64,000 nt of DNA. Source: Actinotalea lenta. GTDB taxonomy: Bacteria > Actinomycetota > Actinomycetes > Actinomycetales > Cellulomonadaceae. Positions 35,892 through 44,641 of this stretch are shown here, piece after piece. Each line of letters begins with the position of its first letter. Position 1 is the stretch's first letter. Location of the stretch: NCBI RefSeq assembly GCF_030586465.1, contig NZ_JAUQYP010000001.1:372001-436000 (forward strand), read 5' to 3'. The notes below the pieces were generated by a model. That model made no database searches, was not told the origin of the DNA, and saw nothing but the letters and a program-made list of their open reading frames with translations. The translations under genes and the position numbers were made by a program.

Positions 35892-36368
35892 GTGGACCTC
35901 ACGCAGCTCGACCTGGTGGCGGAGGCGCTCGAGCGCACCCGGCTCGAGGTGATGCACCAGGGGAACTGGGACGAGCTCCGGCCGTCCGAGCGCGCTCTCC
36001 GGCTCGAGGTCGCGATGGCCGTCCTGGAGAAGTCCGGCCTCTTCGAGGCGCTCACCGAGGCCCGCGAACGCGCCGAGGACGATCGTGCGGCTGCCGTCGA
36101 GGCCGCCCGTACCGCCGTGGCGGACGCCGCACGGCAGGTCGCGGAAGCCAGGTTCCAGGTCGAGGAAGCCGAGCAGCGTGCCACGGACCTCGAAGGGCGA
36201 CTTGCGGAGGCCGAAGAGCGCCTCGCGGACGCCGAGGAACGCGTCGCGGAGGCAGAGCGGCGCCGCGCGCTCGGTGCAGAACCCAGTCAGCCCGAGCCCC
36301 GGCGCCGGGTGCGCACGCCGTTGCTCGGCCGCACCGTGCCGCGGCTCGGCGACTCCGGACGCGCCTGA
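35892..36368 (+). CDS. Coiled-coil protein of unknown function
   Basis: 158 aa. Residues about 50-125 are almost continuous Ala/Glu/Arg/Asp heptads (ARERAEDDRAAAVEAAR..., AEAEERLADAEERVAEAERR), predicting a long coiled coil. The N-terminal 45 residues (LVAEALERTRLEVMHQGNWDELRPSERALRLEVAMAV as a block) look helical. A basic, Pro-rich tail ends the protein. No signal or TM. I do not recognise the family. Confidence 0.75.
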   Translation: MDLTQLDLVAEALERTRLEVMHQGNWDELRPSERALRLEVAMAVLEKSGLFEALTEARERAEDDRAAAVEAARTAVADAARQVAEARFQVEEAEQRATDLEGRLAEAEERLADAEERVAEAERRRALGAEPSQPEPRRRVRTPLLGRTVPRLGDSGRA

Positions 36369-36374
36369 GCCGGC

Positions 36375-36776
36375 CTAGCCCTCGACGACCTCACCGTTCT
36401 TGACCGCGACCGCCACGGGCGGCAGAGGCTTGGTCGCGGGGCCGCGCACCACGTCCCCGTTGGACGCCTGGAACACCGATCCGTGGCACGGGCAGTCCAG
36501 CTCCGCGCCGTTGGGGACCACGAGGCATCCCGCGTGTGTGCAGATCGCGGAGAACGCGACCACGGTGCCGCTGGTGGGCTGGGAGACCACCACCGGCGCG
36601 CCGGCCGCGGTGGTCGCCGTCACCGCGCCACCCACGGGGACGTCAGCCAGCGCCACCAGGGCAGACCCTGGTGAAGGCTGTCCTCCACCGGAGGACTTCG
36701 GGGACGAGCACGCGGCGACGACTCCGACGGCGCCCACGGCTGCGGTCCCGGCGAGGAAGGTGCGGCGGTCGATCAT
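36375..36776 (-). CDS. Rieske [2Fe-2S] protein with Tat/lipoprotein signal
   Basis: 133 aa. N-terminal [20 protein letters not shown] gives a twin-arginine signal ending in a lipobox-like AAC. The Rieske cluster motifs are CTHAGC and CPCHG, 17 residues apart. The small extracytoplasmic electron carrier is common in actinobacteria as a stand-alone ubiquinol-oxidoreductase-like protein; its partner is not encoded nearby. GGAGG precedes ATG 36776. Confidence 0.92.
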   Translation of the reverse strand: MIDRRTFLAGTAAVGAVGVVAACSSPKSSGGGQPSPGSALVALADVPVGGAVTATTAAGAPVVVSQPTSGTVVAFSAICTHAGCLVVPNGAELDCPCHGSVFQASNGDVVRGPATKPLPPVAVAVKNGEVVEG

Positions 36777-36932
36777 CGAGGCTCCTCCAGGGTGGCGGTG
36801 GACGACATCCTGCCCCCAGACGCTGGAAACGGCCTGGGAGAGCCCTCGGCGTCCGCCGCGGCCTCGCGCGTCAGGGGCCGCAGCCGGCCCGGCCCCTCGC
36901 CCGTCGGACGGGGACGCGTCGTTGTCAGGAGC

Positions 36933-37121
36933 TCAGGCGTCGCTGGGGCCCTCGAGGGGTTGGGTGAACCGAGCGGGCCGGGTCCCACGTGCACCTGGCC
37001 CGGTCCGCTTGACGGTGTGACCCGTGTCCGTCTCGTGCACCTCGGCCGCGTTCCACGCCGAGCTGCCGCTCACCTGCCAGTCGCAGTCCTGGCAGATGGC
37101 GGCGCGCACTGAGGTGTCCAT
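36933..37121 (-). CDS. Small Cys/His protein, possible zinc-binding
   Basis: 62 aa. The first 36 residues form a compact pattern: CQDCDW with a Cys-x2-Cys pair and WNAAEVHETDTGH with His-x4/5-His, reminiscent of a minimal zinc finger seen in short actinobacterial hypothetical proteins. The C-terminal third is low-complexity. No RBS is visible. Family not named with certainty. Confidence 0.55.
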   Translation of the reverse strand: MDTSVRAAICQDCDWQVSGSSAWNAAEVHETDTGHTVKRTGPGARGTRPARFTQPLEGPSDA

Positions 37122-37185
37122 CTATCGATCATTACCCGAACGGGACGTCGATCGCCAGGGCAGGACCGCTCGGTGAAGAACCTGC

Positions 37186-37210
37186 GCGGCCCGGGAATGT
37201 TCCGGGCCGC
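37186..37210 (-). terminator. Hairpin terminator downstream of the secreted repeat protein gene
   Basis: 9-bp perfect stem GCGGCCCGG / CCGGGCCGC with a 7-nt loop, about 100 nt after the stop of the 37312-40212 gene on the minus strand. Confidence 0.65.
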
Positions 37211-37311
37211 CCAGGCATTGGCACCCCCGTGGCCGGTCCGGTTCATGTCCCCCGGGCTTCACTCTCAGCCGCTACGAGCGGCCACGCGCCGTGAGGCGAC
37301 TGCCGGGCCGG

Positions 37312-40212
37312 TCACGCCCCCGCCTGCACGACGGAGGCGCCGGTCACGGCCACGTCGGCGAGCCCGGCCAGATCGCGCGCCCATGGGTTGGCCGTGAGGA
37401 AGATGTCCGCCGACCCCACGGTGTCCCCGGCCACGAGGTTCGAGGCGTCGGACCGGTAGGCGACCCAACGCCCGTCGGGTGAGATCGCCGGGGACCCGGA
37501 GGCCCCGTCGGCGGTCATCCCGTCCGGGCCGACCGAGAGCGGGACCGACCGCTGACTGACCCGGTCCCACACGACCACGTCGGACGTACCGTTCTCGTCG
37601 TGACCGAACAGGTCCGCGGCGAAGGTCGTGAAGGCCACCCACCGCCCGTCGGCGCTGACCGACGGGGCGAGGGAGCTGCCGGGCAGGGGCGTCGAGGCGA
37701 ACCGGTCCCGGGACACCAGCACCGTGGCCCCGGTGAGCCGGTCGGCGAGGTAGACCTGGCTGCGGTCCGGGCTCGCGTCCCACGGCGCCTCAGGGATGTC
37801 CGTGGCGAAGGAGTCGAACGCCACCCACCGCCCGTCGGCGCTGATGGCCGGGTGGTCAGCGCCCGCCTGCAGCGGGCTGCCGTCGGCGGTCGCACTGATC
37901 AGCGTGGTCGCCCCGGTGACCCGGTCGGTCACGGCGACCTGGTGCGCGGTCGAGCGGGCGTCCGGCACGAGGTCTCGCGCGTCGACGAGGTGCGCGATCC
38001 ACCGCCCGTCGCCGCTGACCGACGGGTTCCAGCCGTCGGCAACGAAGGACGTGGCGCCCGTGGTCCGGTCGTAGGCGTAGAGGCGTGGCCATGACCCCGG
38101 AGCCAGCCCCGGCACGAGATCGGTCGCTGCGGAGCTGTAGACGACCCACCGGCCGTCGGCACTCACGACCGCCGACCTCGAGCCGTGGTTGCCCGGGGCG
38201 CCATCCGGTCCCGTGGAGATCATCGTGGTCAGCCCGGTGCCGCGATCACGCAGATAGATCTGGCAGCGGATGTCCTCGGCCGTGTAGGCGCCGAAGGCCA
38301 CGTACCGCCCGTCCGCACTGATGCTCGGGCGCCGGAAGGCCACGTACCCGTCGGGCTGACCGGGAGGAGAGTCCGAGACGCGCTCCGTCTCGCCGGTGAG
38401 GCGATCGGTGACGAAGGAGTCCGTCCAGTAGCGGTCCGGGTCCTTGTCCGCCACCAGGTTCGAGGCCGCGGAGTCGTAGGCCACCCAGTGCGCCCCGTCA
38501 CTCACCGTCGCCGAGCCGGGTGCGCCGTCCGGCTGCGCGCCGTCGACGCCGATCGTCACACGGTGCGTCTCGGGGACGCACGGAGCGCTGTAGGCCGGGA
38601 CCTCCGGCCGGAGGTGGTAGAGCCCGCCGCCCTCGTCGATCGCCCCCGGGTCCACCAGGGCGTACCCGTCCGCGACCTGGACCTCGAGGGAGTACTGGCG
38701 TGGATCCAGGTCCCGTTGCGGGTCGACCGAGTCGCGCCAACCCACCATCTGGGCGGAGACGATGCCCGTCGGCAGGGGGTCCGGCCAGGTGATCGACCCG
38801 CCGAGCAGCAGGCCGTGATCGCAGGTCTGAGGAGTCACCGTCGGGTCCAGGAGGACCGCGATGTCGGTGCGCGCCGCGACGTAGCCGACCAGGTCGACGA
38901 CCAGGTCCACCGTCCCCCCGGGCGCCTGGTCGTCGTAGAAGGTGACGGCGCCGGCCTGGTCCAGCCCGACCACCGCGGTGTTGGGGACGTCTCGCCCGAC
39001 GATGTAGTTCAGCGTCGAGGCATAGGGCACCGCGGCCGTGCCACCGCCGGGATAGACGCGCAGGTTGCCGAGGGCGCTCGGATGGACCGCGGTCACGGTG
39101 AGCAGCACCCCCGCGGCGTCCTGCGGAACCCGGCCCCCTGCCGCTTCCAGGACGTCAAGGGTCCGCCGCTCCGCCGCGTGCAACCCGGCGGCCGGGTCGC
39201 CGGCCGGGTGCCGCCTGGTGTCCATCACCCGGGTCGGGGGCACCGGGACCAGTGGCGAGTCGGCCCCGATCCAGCCGGTGATGTCGATGATCACCTGCAC
39301 CGGCTCGCTACTCGTCGAGTACAGGCTCAGCCGGCCGGCCACCGACAAGCCCACCACGGTGGCGCTCGCCTTGTCCTTGCCCACCGCGTAGTTGAGGGTC
39401 GACGTACCCGGCTTGCCCTCGCCTGCCGGGTACACCACGAGATTCCCCACCGCGGCGACACCCGTGACAGTCACGTTGGCCAGCACTGCGACGGCCTGCG
39501 CCGGGACCCCGGCGTGGCCCAGCACGTCGACGGTGTACTCGTGACCTGGGCGCACGGGGCCGTTGATGGGGCCGACGTGGTCCGCTCCGGTCCGGGTGTC
39601 GAGCAGCCGGATGGGGCTCCCGGCGTGGACGTCCGCGGCGCCCCGGGTGTAGCCCGTGACATCGATGAGCACGCCCGTCCTGGCCGCCCCACGGGTGAGG
39701 TAGCAGAGCCGACCGTCCGCCGGGAGGGCGACGACCGCGGCGTTGGCGACGTCCGCCCCGGGCTCGAAGTTGACGGTCGACGTGCCGGGGGCCGGTGTGG
39801 CCCCGTCCCCACGGGTGTCCGGGTAGACGACGACGTACCCAGGGCCGTCGGGCCGGACGGTCGTGACGTTCACGAAGACCGCCGCGGCCTCCGGGGCGAC
39901 GCCGGCCTGCCCAGCGACCTGGACGCACCTCACACGTCCGGCAGGGACGGTGCGGTCGTCCACCAGCCGCACGGGCGACTGGGTCACCACACGGGGTGGG
40001 GCGAACGTGGAGGCCGCCGGAGCACGGTGCGACGCCACGGCCGGGACGGCGGGGGCAGCTACCGCGGGCACAGGTGCAGCGGGCGCACGTGCAGCGCGCT
40101 CGGTCCCGCGCGCCGGAGCGGACGCGCCCCCGACCAGGAGCCCGAGCACCACTGCTGCGACCCCTGCCACGAGCGACGCCGGACGCCCACCCCTCCCAGC
40201 ACGACCAGGCAC
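37312..40212 (-). CDS. Large secreted protein: three repeat modules plus seven-bladed PD40/TolB-like propeller
   Basis: 966 aa from GTG 40212. Signal peptide (SLVAGVAAVVLGLLVGGASA), then an Ala/Pro linker. Residues about 75-450 are three copies of a module of roughly 125 residues. Each runs from an opening RLVDDR/RLLDTR/RVMDTR, through NVTTVRP or its equivalent, VYP, TSTVNF/TSTLNY, to a closing IDVTGY, IDITGW or VDLVGY. Residues about 580-960 are seven PD40 blades built on SADGRWVAF. Such modules occur in actinobacterial surface proteins; binding of carbohydrate or cell wall is inferred. No anchor is visible at the C-terminus. Confidence 0.85.
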   Translation of the reverse strand: MPGRAGRGGRPASLVAGVAAVVLGLLVGGASAPARGTERAARAPAAPVPAVAAPAVPAVASHRAPAASTFAPPRVVTQSPVRLVDDRTVPAGRVRCVQVAGQAGVAPEAAAVFVNVTTVRPDGPGYVVVYPDTRGDGATPAPGTSTVNFEPGADVANAAVVALPADGRLCYLTRGAARTGVLIDVTGYTRGAADVHAGSPIRLLDTRTGADHVGPINGPVRPGHEYTVDVLGHAGVPAQAVAVLANVTVTGVAAVGNLVVYPAGEGKPGTSTLNYAVGKDKASATVVGLSVAGRLSLYSTSSEPVQVIIDITGWIGADSPLVPVPPTRVMDTRRHPAGDPAAGLHAAERRTLDVLEAAGGRVPQDAAGVLLTVTAVHPSALGNLRVYPGGGTAAVPYASTLNYIVGRDVPNTAVVGLDQAGAVTFYDDQAPGGTVDLVVDLVGYVAARTDIAVLLDPTVTPQTCDHGLLLGGSITWPDPLPTGIVSAQMVGWRDSVDPQRDLDPRQYSLEVQVADGYALVDPGAIDEGGGLYHLRPEVPAYSAPCVPETHRVTIGVDGAQPDGAPGSATVSDGAHWVAYDSAASNLVADKDPDRYWTDSFVTDRLTGETERVSDSPPGQPDGYVAFRRPSISADGRYVAFGAYTAEDIRCQIYLRDRGTGLTTMISTGPDGAPGNHGSRSAVVSADGRWVVYSSAATDLVPGLAPGSWPRLYAYDRTTGATSFVADGWNPSVSGDGRWIAHLVDARDLVPDARSTAHQVAVTDRVTGATTLISATADGSPLQAGADHPAISADGRWVAFDSFATDIPEAPWDASPDRSQVYLADRLTGATVLVSRDRFASTPLPGSSLAPSVSADGRWVAFTTFAADLFGHDENGTSDVVVWDRVSQRSVPLSVGPDGMTADGASGSPAISPDGRWVAYRSDASNLVAGDTVGSADIFLTANPWARDLAGLADVAVTGASVVQAGA

Positions 40213-40558
40213 GATCGACCCCGATCCCTCGAGAGACCTCGACCGGCCAACCTATCCCGACGAACCGGACATTCGGGGGCGCATCCGTCGCCCTGCCTCC
40301 CGATCACACCTTCGGGTGAGGCTGTCCCGCGTCATCACGAAGCGTGCCCGAGGTCGCGCCCCGAGGGATTCGAGCCCCCAACCTGCTCCCGTCCGTCGTA
40401 GCGTGCCGGTCGAGCCGGTCGTGACATGGTCTCCGTCGGCGCCACGAGGCCGTCACGTCACCTCTCCGCATGTGGTTGGCTCACGGGGGACCGACGCGAG
40501 CGTTACGTTGGAGGCTGGGGCACGCCCCGTGCAGGGGTCGGTCCCGGGGAGGGCCACC
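40213..40558. other. Intergenic region with a tRNA-3'-end-like fragment
   Basis: About 345 bp between divergent genes. No gene is supported. It contains the tRNA-like fragment at 40355-40400 and must hold promoters for the secreted protein and the methyltransferase. Confidence 0.5.
40355..40400 (-). repeat. Diverged tRNA 3'-end-like fragment (possible old attachment site)
   Basis: The minus strand ends with TCGAATCCCTCGGGGCGCG, closely resembling the T-arm and acceptor 3' strand of tRNA-Arg at 51648. It keeps GGTTGGGGG but differs in the anticodon-proximal part. It may be a decayed attachment copy, or the 3' end of a different tRNA used by an older element. Confidence 0.5.
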
Positions 40559-41305
40559 ATGCGTCGCACGTCCCAGCTCCTCGGACTCGCCGTCCTGGCC
40601 TCCATCGCGGCGGCCATCTGGGCCGCGCGGTCCGGCGGAGCCGTGCACGCGAGGGAGTCGATGTCCCGTGGTGCGGCGCCGGGGCGGCTCGGCAGCCGGC
40701 TGAACTCGGCGATGGATGCGCCGATGTACCGGGCGATCGCCGCGGCACTCGACCTGCGCCCGGACGACGAGGTGCTCGACGTGGCGTGCGGCTGGGGCGA
40801 GTTCCTGGTGGCGCACGCCGCCGGGGCGCGCCGGGTCGCGGGCGTGGACCTGACCCCGGAGAAGGTCGCCCTGGCGCGCGAGCGGCTCGCCCGCCGAATC
40901 GCGGACGGCACCGCCGAGGTGGCGGAGGGTGATGCCGCGGCGCTGCCCTGGCCGGCCGACACCTTCTCCGCCGTGACCTGTATGGACGCCTACCCCTTCT
41001 TCCCCGACCCGCGGGCCGTGCTGGCCGAGGTCTTCCGGGTGCTGCGGCCGGGCGGCCGAGCCGTGATCTCCTTCGCGGCGGAGCAGCTGCCCAATGGCGT
41101 CGAGTCCCGTCAGAGCCGCGGGATAGCGGGCGTCTACACCGCGATCAGCGCCACGGTCACGACCCGCATGATGGCCGAGGCGGGGTTCGACCCGGTGACC
41201 CTCAGCTGGGCACCGATCGCCGGCGACCACCGGCTGTTCGGCGCCGCGCTGCGCGCGGCCGGTGGCGACCAGCTCGACGTCGTGGTCGGGCACAAGCCCG
41301 CCTAG
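40559..41305 (+). CDS. Class I SAM-dependent methyltransferase
   Basis: 248 aa from ATG 40559 with GGGGAGGG upstream. N-terminal hydrophobic stretch (LLGLAVLASIAAAIWAA) could anchor it in the membrane. SAM motif I VLDVACGWGEFLV near 75, then AGVDLTPEKVALAR and a Methyltransf_11-type FPDPRAVLAEVFRVLRPGG. Substrate unknown. It lies between two tRNA-3'-like sequences (40355 and 41538), so it may itself be cargo of an earlier insertion. Confidence 0.85.
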   Translation: MRRTSQLLGLAVLASIAAAIWAARSGGAVHARESMSRGAAPGRLGSRLNSAMDAPMYRAIAAALDLRPDDEVLDVACGWGEFLVAHAAGARRVAGVDLTPEKVALARERLARRIADGTAEVAEGDAAALPWPADTFSAVTCMDAYPFFPDPRAVLAEVFRVLRPGGRAVISFAAEQLPNGVESRQSRGIAGVYTAISATVTTRMMAEAGFDPVTLSWAPIAGDHRLFGAALRAAGGDQLDVVVGHKPA

Positions 41306-41537
41306 GGGTGCACGTACCGCCCGCTGGTGGGGCGGGACGGTCGATGACCGCCTTCCCGCTCTGAGCACATGACACGCACGCTCCTCCACCCGGATGCTCG
41401 TCCCCGCTCATGGCACGGCGCCGCCCGCTCATCAGCCACTGGTCGCGCGTGGCGGCGCAGCCAGGGTGCGCGCGTGGAGGTCGCGGGGCCCGCGAGTCGA
41501 CCCTCTGACGACGCAGCATGCGGCCGAGCGCCCCGCT

Positions 41538-41585
41538 CGTTCTGCGCGCCCGAAGGGATTCGAACCCCCAACCTTCTGATCCGTA
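41538..41585 (-). repeat. Left attachment site (tRNA-Arg 3' half copy)
   Basis: 48 bp identical to 51641-51688, covering the 3' half of tRNA-Arg(ACG) from the anticodon loop to just past the acceptor end. The sequence diverges immediately on both sides. This is the target tRNA's displaced 3' end after site-specific integration. Confidence 0.92.
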
Positions 41586-41600
41586 CGTGGTGCCGACCAG

Positions 41601-41754
41601 GACCGTCTCGGGCCGACCCCACACGACACCCCGGGGACGCATCGTCCCAGGTCAACCGTCCGTTGTCGGCTTCCGTCGCGTCCGGTCGATTGTTGCCGGA
41701 TCGTGACCAACCTCGCCTCGGTCGGCCATTCTTGGGCCCGTCTCTGGGCCCACG
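41601..41754. repeat. 154-bp direct repeat, copy A
   Basis: Aligns without gaps to 46018-46171 with scattered substitutions; the central block GTCGGCTTCCGTCGCGTCC is identical. On the minus strand both copies keep an in-frame stretch VGPETGPRMA...TIDxTRRKPT then stop, which looks like the C-terminal tail of a lost gene. It begins 16 bp inside the left attachment site. Confidence 0.85.
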
Positions 41755-41893
41755 CGGGGAGCGCCCAAGTCGCGGCGTCGGCCAGGTTCCCACTCAACCC
41801 GAGCTCCCGAACGCCCTCGCCGACCTGGTCGACATCGACCGCACCTGCCTACTCGCGATTGCCCATGATCCCGGCAGATCTCGGCCGCGGGAT

Positions 41894-42223
41894 CTACTCG
41901 TCGAACTTGCGGGTCCCAGGTCGGTGATACCCGTCCTTGCCGCCCCGTAGACCGGCGCGCAGGGCACCGGGTGACAGGGCGACGCCGCACTCGCGAGCGA
42001 ACTCGACGACGTCGAAGTTCGGGTCAAGGTACGCGAGGACCTGTGCGGTGACCCACATGGCGTTTGTGCGGACGTTGTCCGTCGACTTGGGGTCCATCTG
42101 CGGGGCAGGGCCGCGATCGTCCGCCCGTGAGTGACCAGCGCGGTCCAACCGGGCGTGCGCGTCCGACCAGTCGTGCTGGCGGATCTCAGCGGCGTGCATC
42201 TGAGCGACTCGTGACAGCGCCAC
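41894..42223 (-). CDS. Hypothetical protein of the island
   Basis: 109 aa from GTG 42223 (VALSRVAQMH). The central part reads as a plausible folded protein: NAMWVTAQVLAYLDPNFDVVEFARECGV as a block, then ALSPGALRAGL. The composition is balanced, unlike a shadow frame. No RBS is obvious and I do not recognise a family. It could be a small element-specific protein or the remnant of one. Confidence 0.45.
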   Translation of the reverse strand: MALSRVAQMHAAEIRQHDWSDAHARLDRAGHSRADDRGPAPQMDPKSTDNVRTNAMWVTAQVLAYLDPNFDVVEFARECGVALSPGALRAGLRGGKDGYHRPGTRKFDE

Positions 42224-42458
42224 TCGGCGCCTCCCGTCTGGCCCACCGATAGGGCCGGTCCAAGACTCCCCCCGACGGGGAGCCAACGATCAGGACAGGT
42301 CGCTGGCGGTGCCCGGCATCCTGGGCGGCGGCCAGGGCGTGTTGATCAAGTGGTTTCGGCTGCTGCTGGTGGGGACCGGGTGTGTGAGCGGGCAGGAGAT
42401 CTCTGATCGGGTGTGGGCGGTGTTGCAATCGTCGAAGCCCGCCGGCGGGGCGGCCGTG

Positions 42459-42558
42459 GACCGATCCCCGTCTGGCGGTGGAGGGCATGGTCTGGAAGTA
42501 CCGGACCGGCGCGCCGAGTGGTTCGGGAAGTGGAACTCGATCAACAAGCGGTTCACCC
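42459..42558 (+). pseudogene. Relic of an IS5-family transposase N-terminus
   Basis: The plus strand encodes RLAVEGMVWKYRTGAP and then, after a frameshift and small deletion, EWFGKWNSINKRF. These are the two halves of the conserved IS5-type start (VEGIxWRYRTGxPWRDLP...FGxWxTVxKR). Only about 100 bp remain and no inverted repeats were seen. Confidence 0.6.
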
Positions 42559-42604
42559 TGAGGTCGGCCTGCCGCGCCGCGCGACGTCCCTGCACACTGG
42601 ACGG

Positions 42605-43376
42605 GTGATCATCGCTCGGGCTTTCGAGCGCACCATCGTCAAGCACTCGCCCTTCGACTCCAGTGAGCCCGAACTCGACATCTGGCTCAAGGAGCAGTCC
42701 GGCCAACTGGACCGCCGCAACGGAGCCCGGACCCTGCTGGGCCTGGACGAGGCCCGCACCCGGGTCGCCGGCTACTACACGACCGTCACCTACAAACTTC
42801 GTCCCGATGAGGTCGCCCCGATCTCCCGGCTGCGCACGTGGCTCGGCCTTGACCCCGACGGCTGGCCCCACTTCCCCAGGCCGGAGCGCCACGACGACTA
42901 CCGCCTCTCGGCTGCCGTGCGTGCCGATTGGGACGACATCCGAGACCTCGCCGCCGCCGGGCTCGCTTCCGATCCACCCGACCCCGATCTACTCGAGAAG
43001 GCGCTCGACCGCGTCTGAGGCCGCCCGTTCGCCGGTGCGCCACCCGGCGCCTACGACTGATGCGAGGAACTGGCGATCACCATGATCGAGAACATCGTCG
43101 ACGTGGCACACGCGCTCGCCCTCACGCGGATGGACACCGGCGACCTCGTCGGCGCCCGGCCCCCCCGCTGCTATCGGCCTCACGGTCGGCAGCGCGAACG
43201 AGCAGCTCCTCCGCGACGCCATGCACGCCGCCCGCGAGGCGCGTGACCATGCCGAGCTCGCTCTACTCGTTGGCCCTACTCGGGCCCGCGCGACGGCGAT
43301 CGACCCGGACGCCGACATCGAGCTGGCCACGATGCTCGCCCCGGGCGGCGGCGTCGAGTCCCAGGCGGCGCGTTGA
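42605..43376 (+). pseudogene. Chimeric pseudogene: GNAT-toxin N-terminus fused to BTAD-type regulator C-terminus
   Basis: From GTG 42605 the first 65 residues match TacT-like GNAT toxins (FDSSEPELDIWLKEQSGQ, RVAGYYTTVTY). The sequence then switches to the C-terminal region of the BTAD/LysM proteins of actinobacterial elements (LRTWLGLDPDGWPHFPRP, VRADWDDIRDLAAAG). The frame is closed by TGA 43016 where VRGRPF is expected and again by TGA 43058 where Trp is expected. ENIVDVAHALAL follows in the same frame, then a shift at a C-run near 43160, after which IGLTVGSANEQLLRD runs to TGA 43374. A clear multi-hit ruin. Confidence 0.78.
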
Positions 43377-43537
43377 CGAAGCCGTGGCCCAACGAGCGCA
43401 AGGCGTTCGACCGTTCGGGCGAATGACGCGTGACAAGCAAACTCGCCCACCGAATCCGGCGTGTCGCAGGTCGGACACCAGTAACTTCGCGCCGTCACAA
43501 CTGTGAAGGTCACTGTTGCGCTAGGGGGCTGATTCAC

Positions 43538-44641
43538 GTGTACCACCGGGTATTCTTGCGCCGCGGCGCGACGGCCGCCCTCGCCATGGCGATCGCTGTT
43601 CCACTCGCTCAACCGGCCATGGCCGCTCCGAGCGGCGATAGCGAACTGAGCGATGCGATGAATGTGATCCGCTGCACAGTCATCGATGGCGAGAGCTTCT
43701 GCACCGAACTCGGCTTCGTCCAGTCGAAGCCCGGCTCGGCGGCTTGGAGGGCTAACCTGGCTGCGGCCCTCGCGACAGAGGACTCCGACACGGGTGACAT
43801 GGGGCTCGCGACCCTCGTCGACGAGTTGAAGCAGTTGCCGCGTGCCGAGCTCGCCGAGCGGCAGAACGGCCAGATTGAAAGCGCGCGCCGTGCGGTCGGC
43901 CGGGTCAAGCTTCAGGAGTACATAGGAACGGACGTCGCGCCCCCGCCGGGGTTCTTCGCGAAGTACCCGGACCTCGGATTGGCCGAGGGATCGGCGAAGG
44001 CGCAGCAGTTGCGGGCGGCTATCGCTACGCCTGGCACGTCGAGCGAACCGGTCAGCGGTGAAGTGGCCGTCGCCGCAAGCTACCCGACGTTCCCGTCCTC
44101 GCGATACATCATGTCCGGGTACGCCACGGAGCAGGAACGTGACTACTGGTGTGGCCCGGCAACTATGCAGGCCATTGACTGGGCCAACGACGGTGGCAAA
44201 GATTCGCAGTCTCTCTGGGCCAGCTTGATGGGGACGACTACCGCGGGCACGTACATCGGGAGCATGGTCGCCCGCATCAATACCGATACCACGTGGGGTT
44301 CGGCTGCCTATGGGGGCGCCTACACCATCTTCCCCGTGAGCCCCGGCAACACCGCGACCTGGTTCATGAGCCTCCACCACACCCGGATCGGCTACTACGG
44401 TGCACCTGTGATCGAGCACGTCCAGCTGCTGCGGGCGTACTACGGCTACATCAACTACAACCACGGCGGCCACTACCAGACCGGCCGCGGCTACGATGCG
44501 ACCACAATCTCGATTATCGACCCGTATGACGAGCGTGACTTCAGGACCGGTGGTGCTCACAGTGCTGGCTACCACAGCGTAAGCAAGGAGAACCTCTGGG
44601 GCGCGACCTTGGCCAACCCGAACCAGAACATCGGATGGTGA
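43538..44641 (+). CDS. Secreted C39-like (papain-fold) cysteine peptidase
   Basis: 367 aa from GTG 43538; the start follows a G-rich RBS-like run and gives a clean signal peptide (FLRRGATAALAMAIAVPLAQPAMA|AP). A helical propeptide-like region of about 150 residues precedes the catalytic domain, which has the Cys in DYWCGPATMQAIDWA near 203, the His in GGHYQTGRGYD near 310 and an Asp in IIDPYDERD. No ABC transporter or double-glycine leader context exists, so this is the stand-alone C39_2 type. Codon use is less GC-biased than neighbours. It overlaps the lipoprotein gene by 4-7 bp. Confidence 0.78.
   Translation: MYHRVFLRRGATAALAMAIAVPLAQPAMAAPSGDSELSDAMNVIRCTVIDGESFCTELGFVQSKPGSAAWRANLAAALATEDSDTGDMGLATLVDELKQLPRAELAERQNGQIESARRAVGRVKLQEYIGTDVAPPPGFFAKYPDLGLAEGSAKAQQLRAAIATPGTSSEPVSGEVAVAASYPTFPSSRYIMSGYATEQERDYWCGPATMQAIDWANDGGKDSQSLWASLMGTTTAGTYIGSMVARINTDTTWGSAAYGGAYTIFPVSPGNTATWFMSLHHTRIGYYGAPVIEHVQLLRAYYGYINYNHGGHYQTGRGYDATTISIIDPYDERDFRTGGAHSAGYHSVSKENLWGATLANPNQNIGW

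Noticed and set aside
36773-36994. 73-codon minus-strand frame that overlaps the Rieske start by ATGA
   Set aside because: Pro/Arg/Gly-rich, overlaps the better-supported small Cys/His gene and has no motif. The ATGA overlap alone is not enough.
38185-40401. 738-codon plus-strand frame
   Set aside because: Shadow of the secreted repeat protein. Its apparent repeats mirror those of the true gene on the other strand.
41302-41793. 163-codon minus-strand frame across the left attachment site
   Set aside because: It includes the tRNA fragment and repeat copy A. It contains no domain, and is an accidental open frame through non-coding sequence.
43430-43537. Longer start for the cysteine peptidase at 43430
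   Set aside because: It would put 36 Arg/Cys/His-rich residues before the signal peptide. GTG 43538 fits export.
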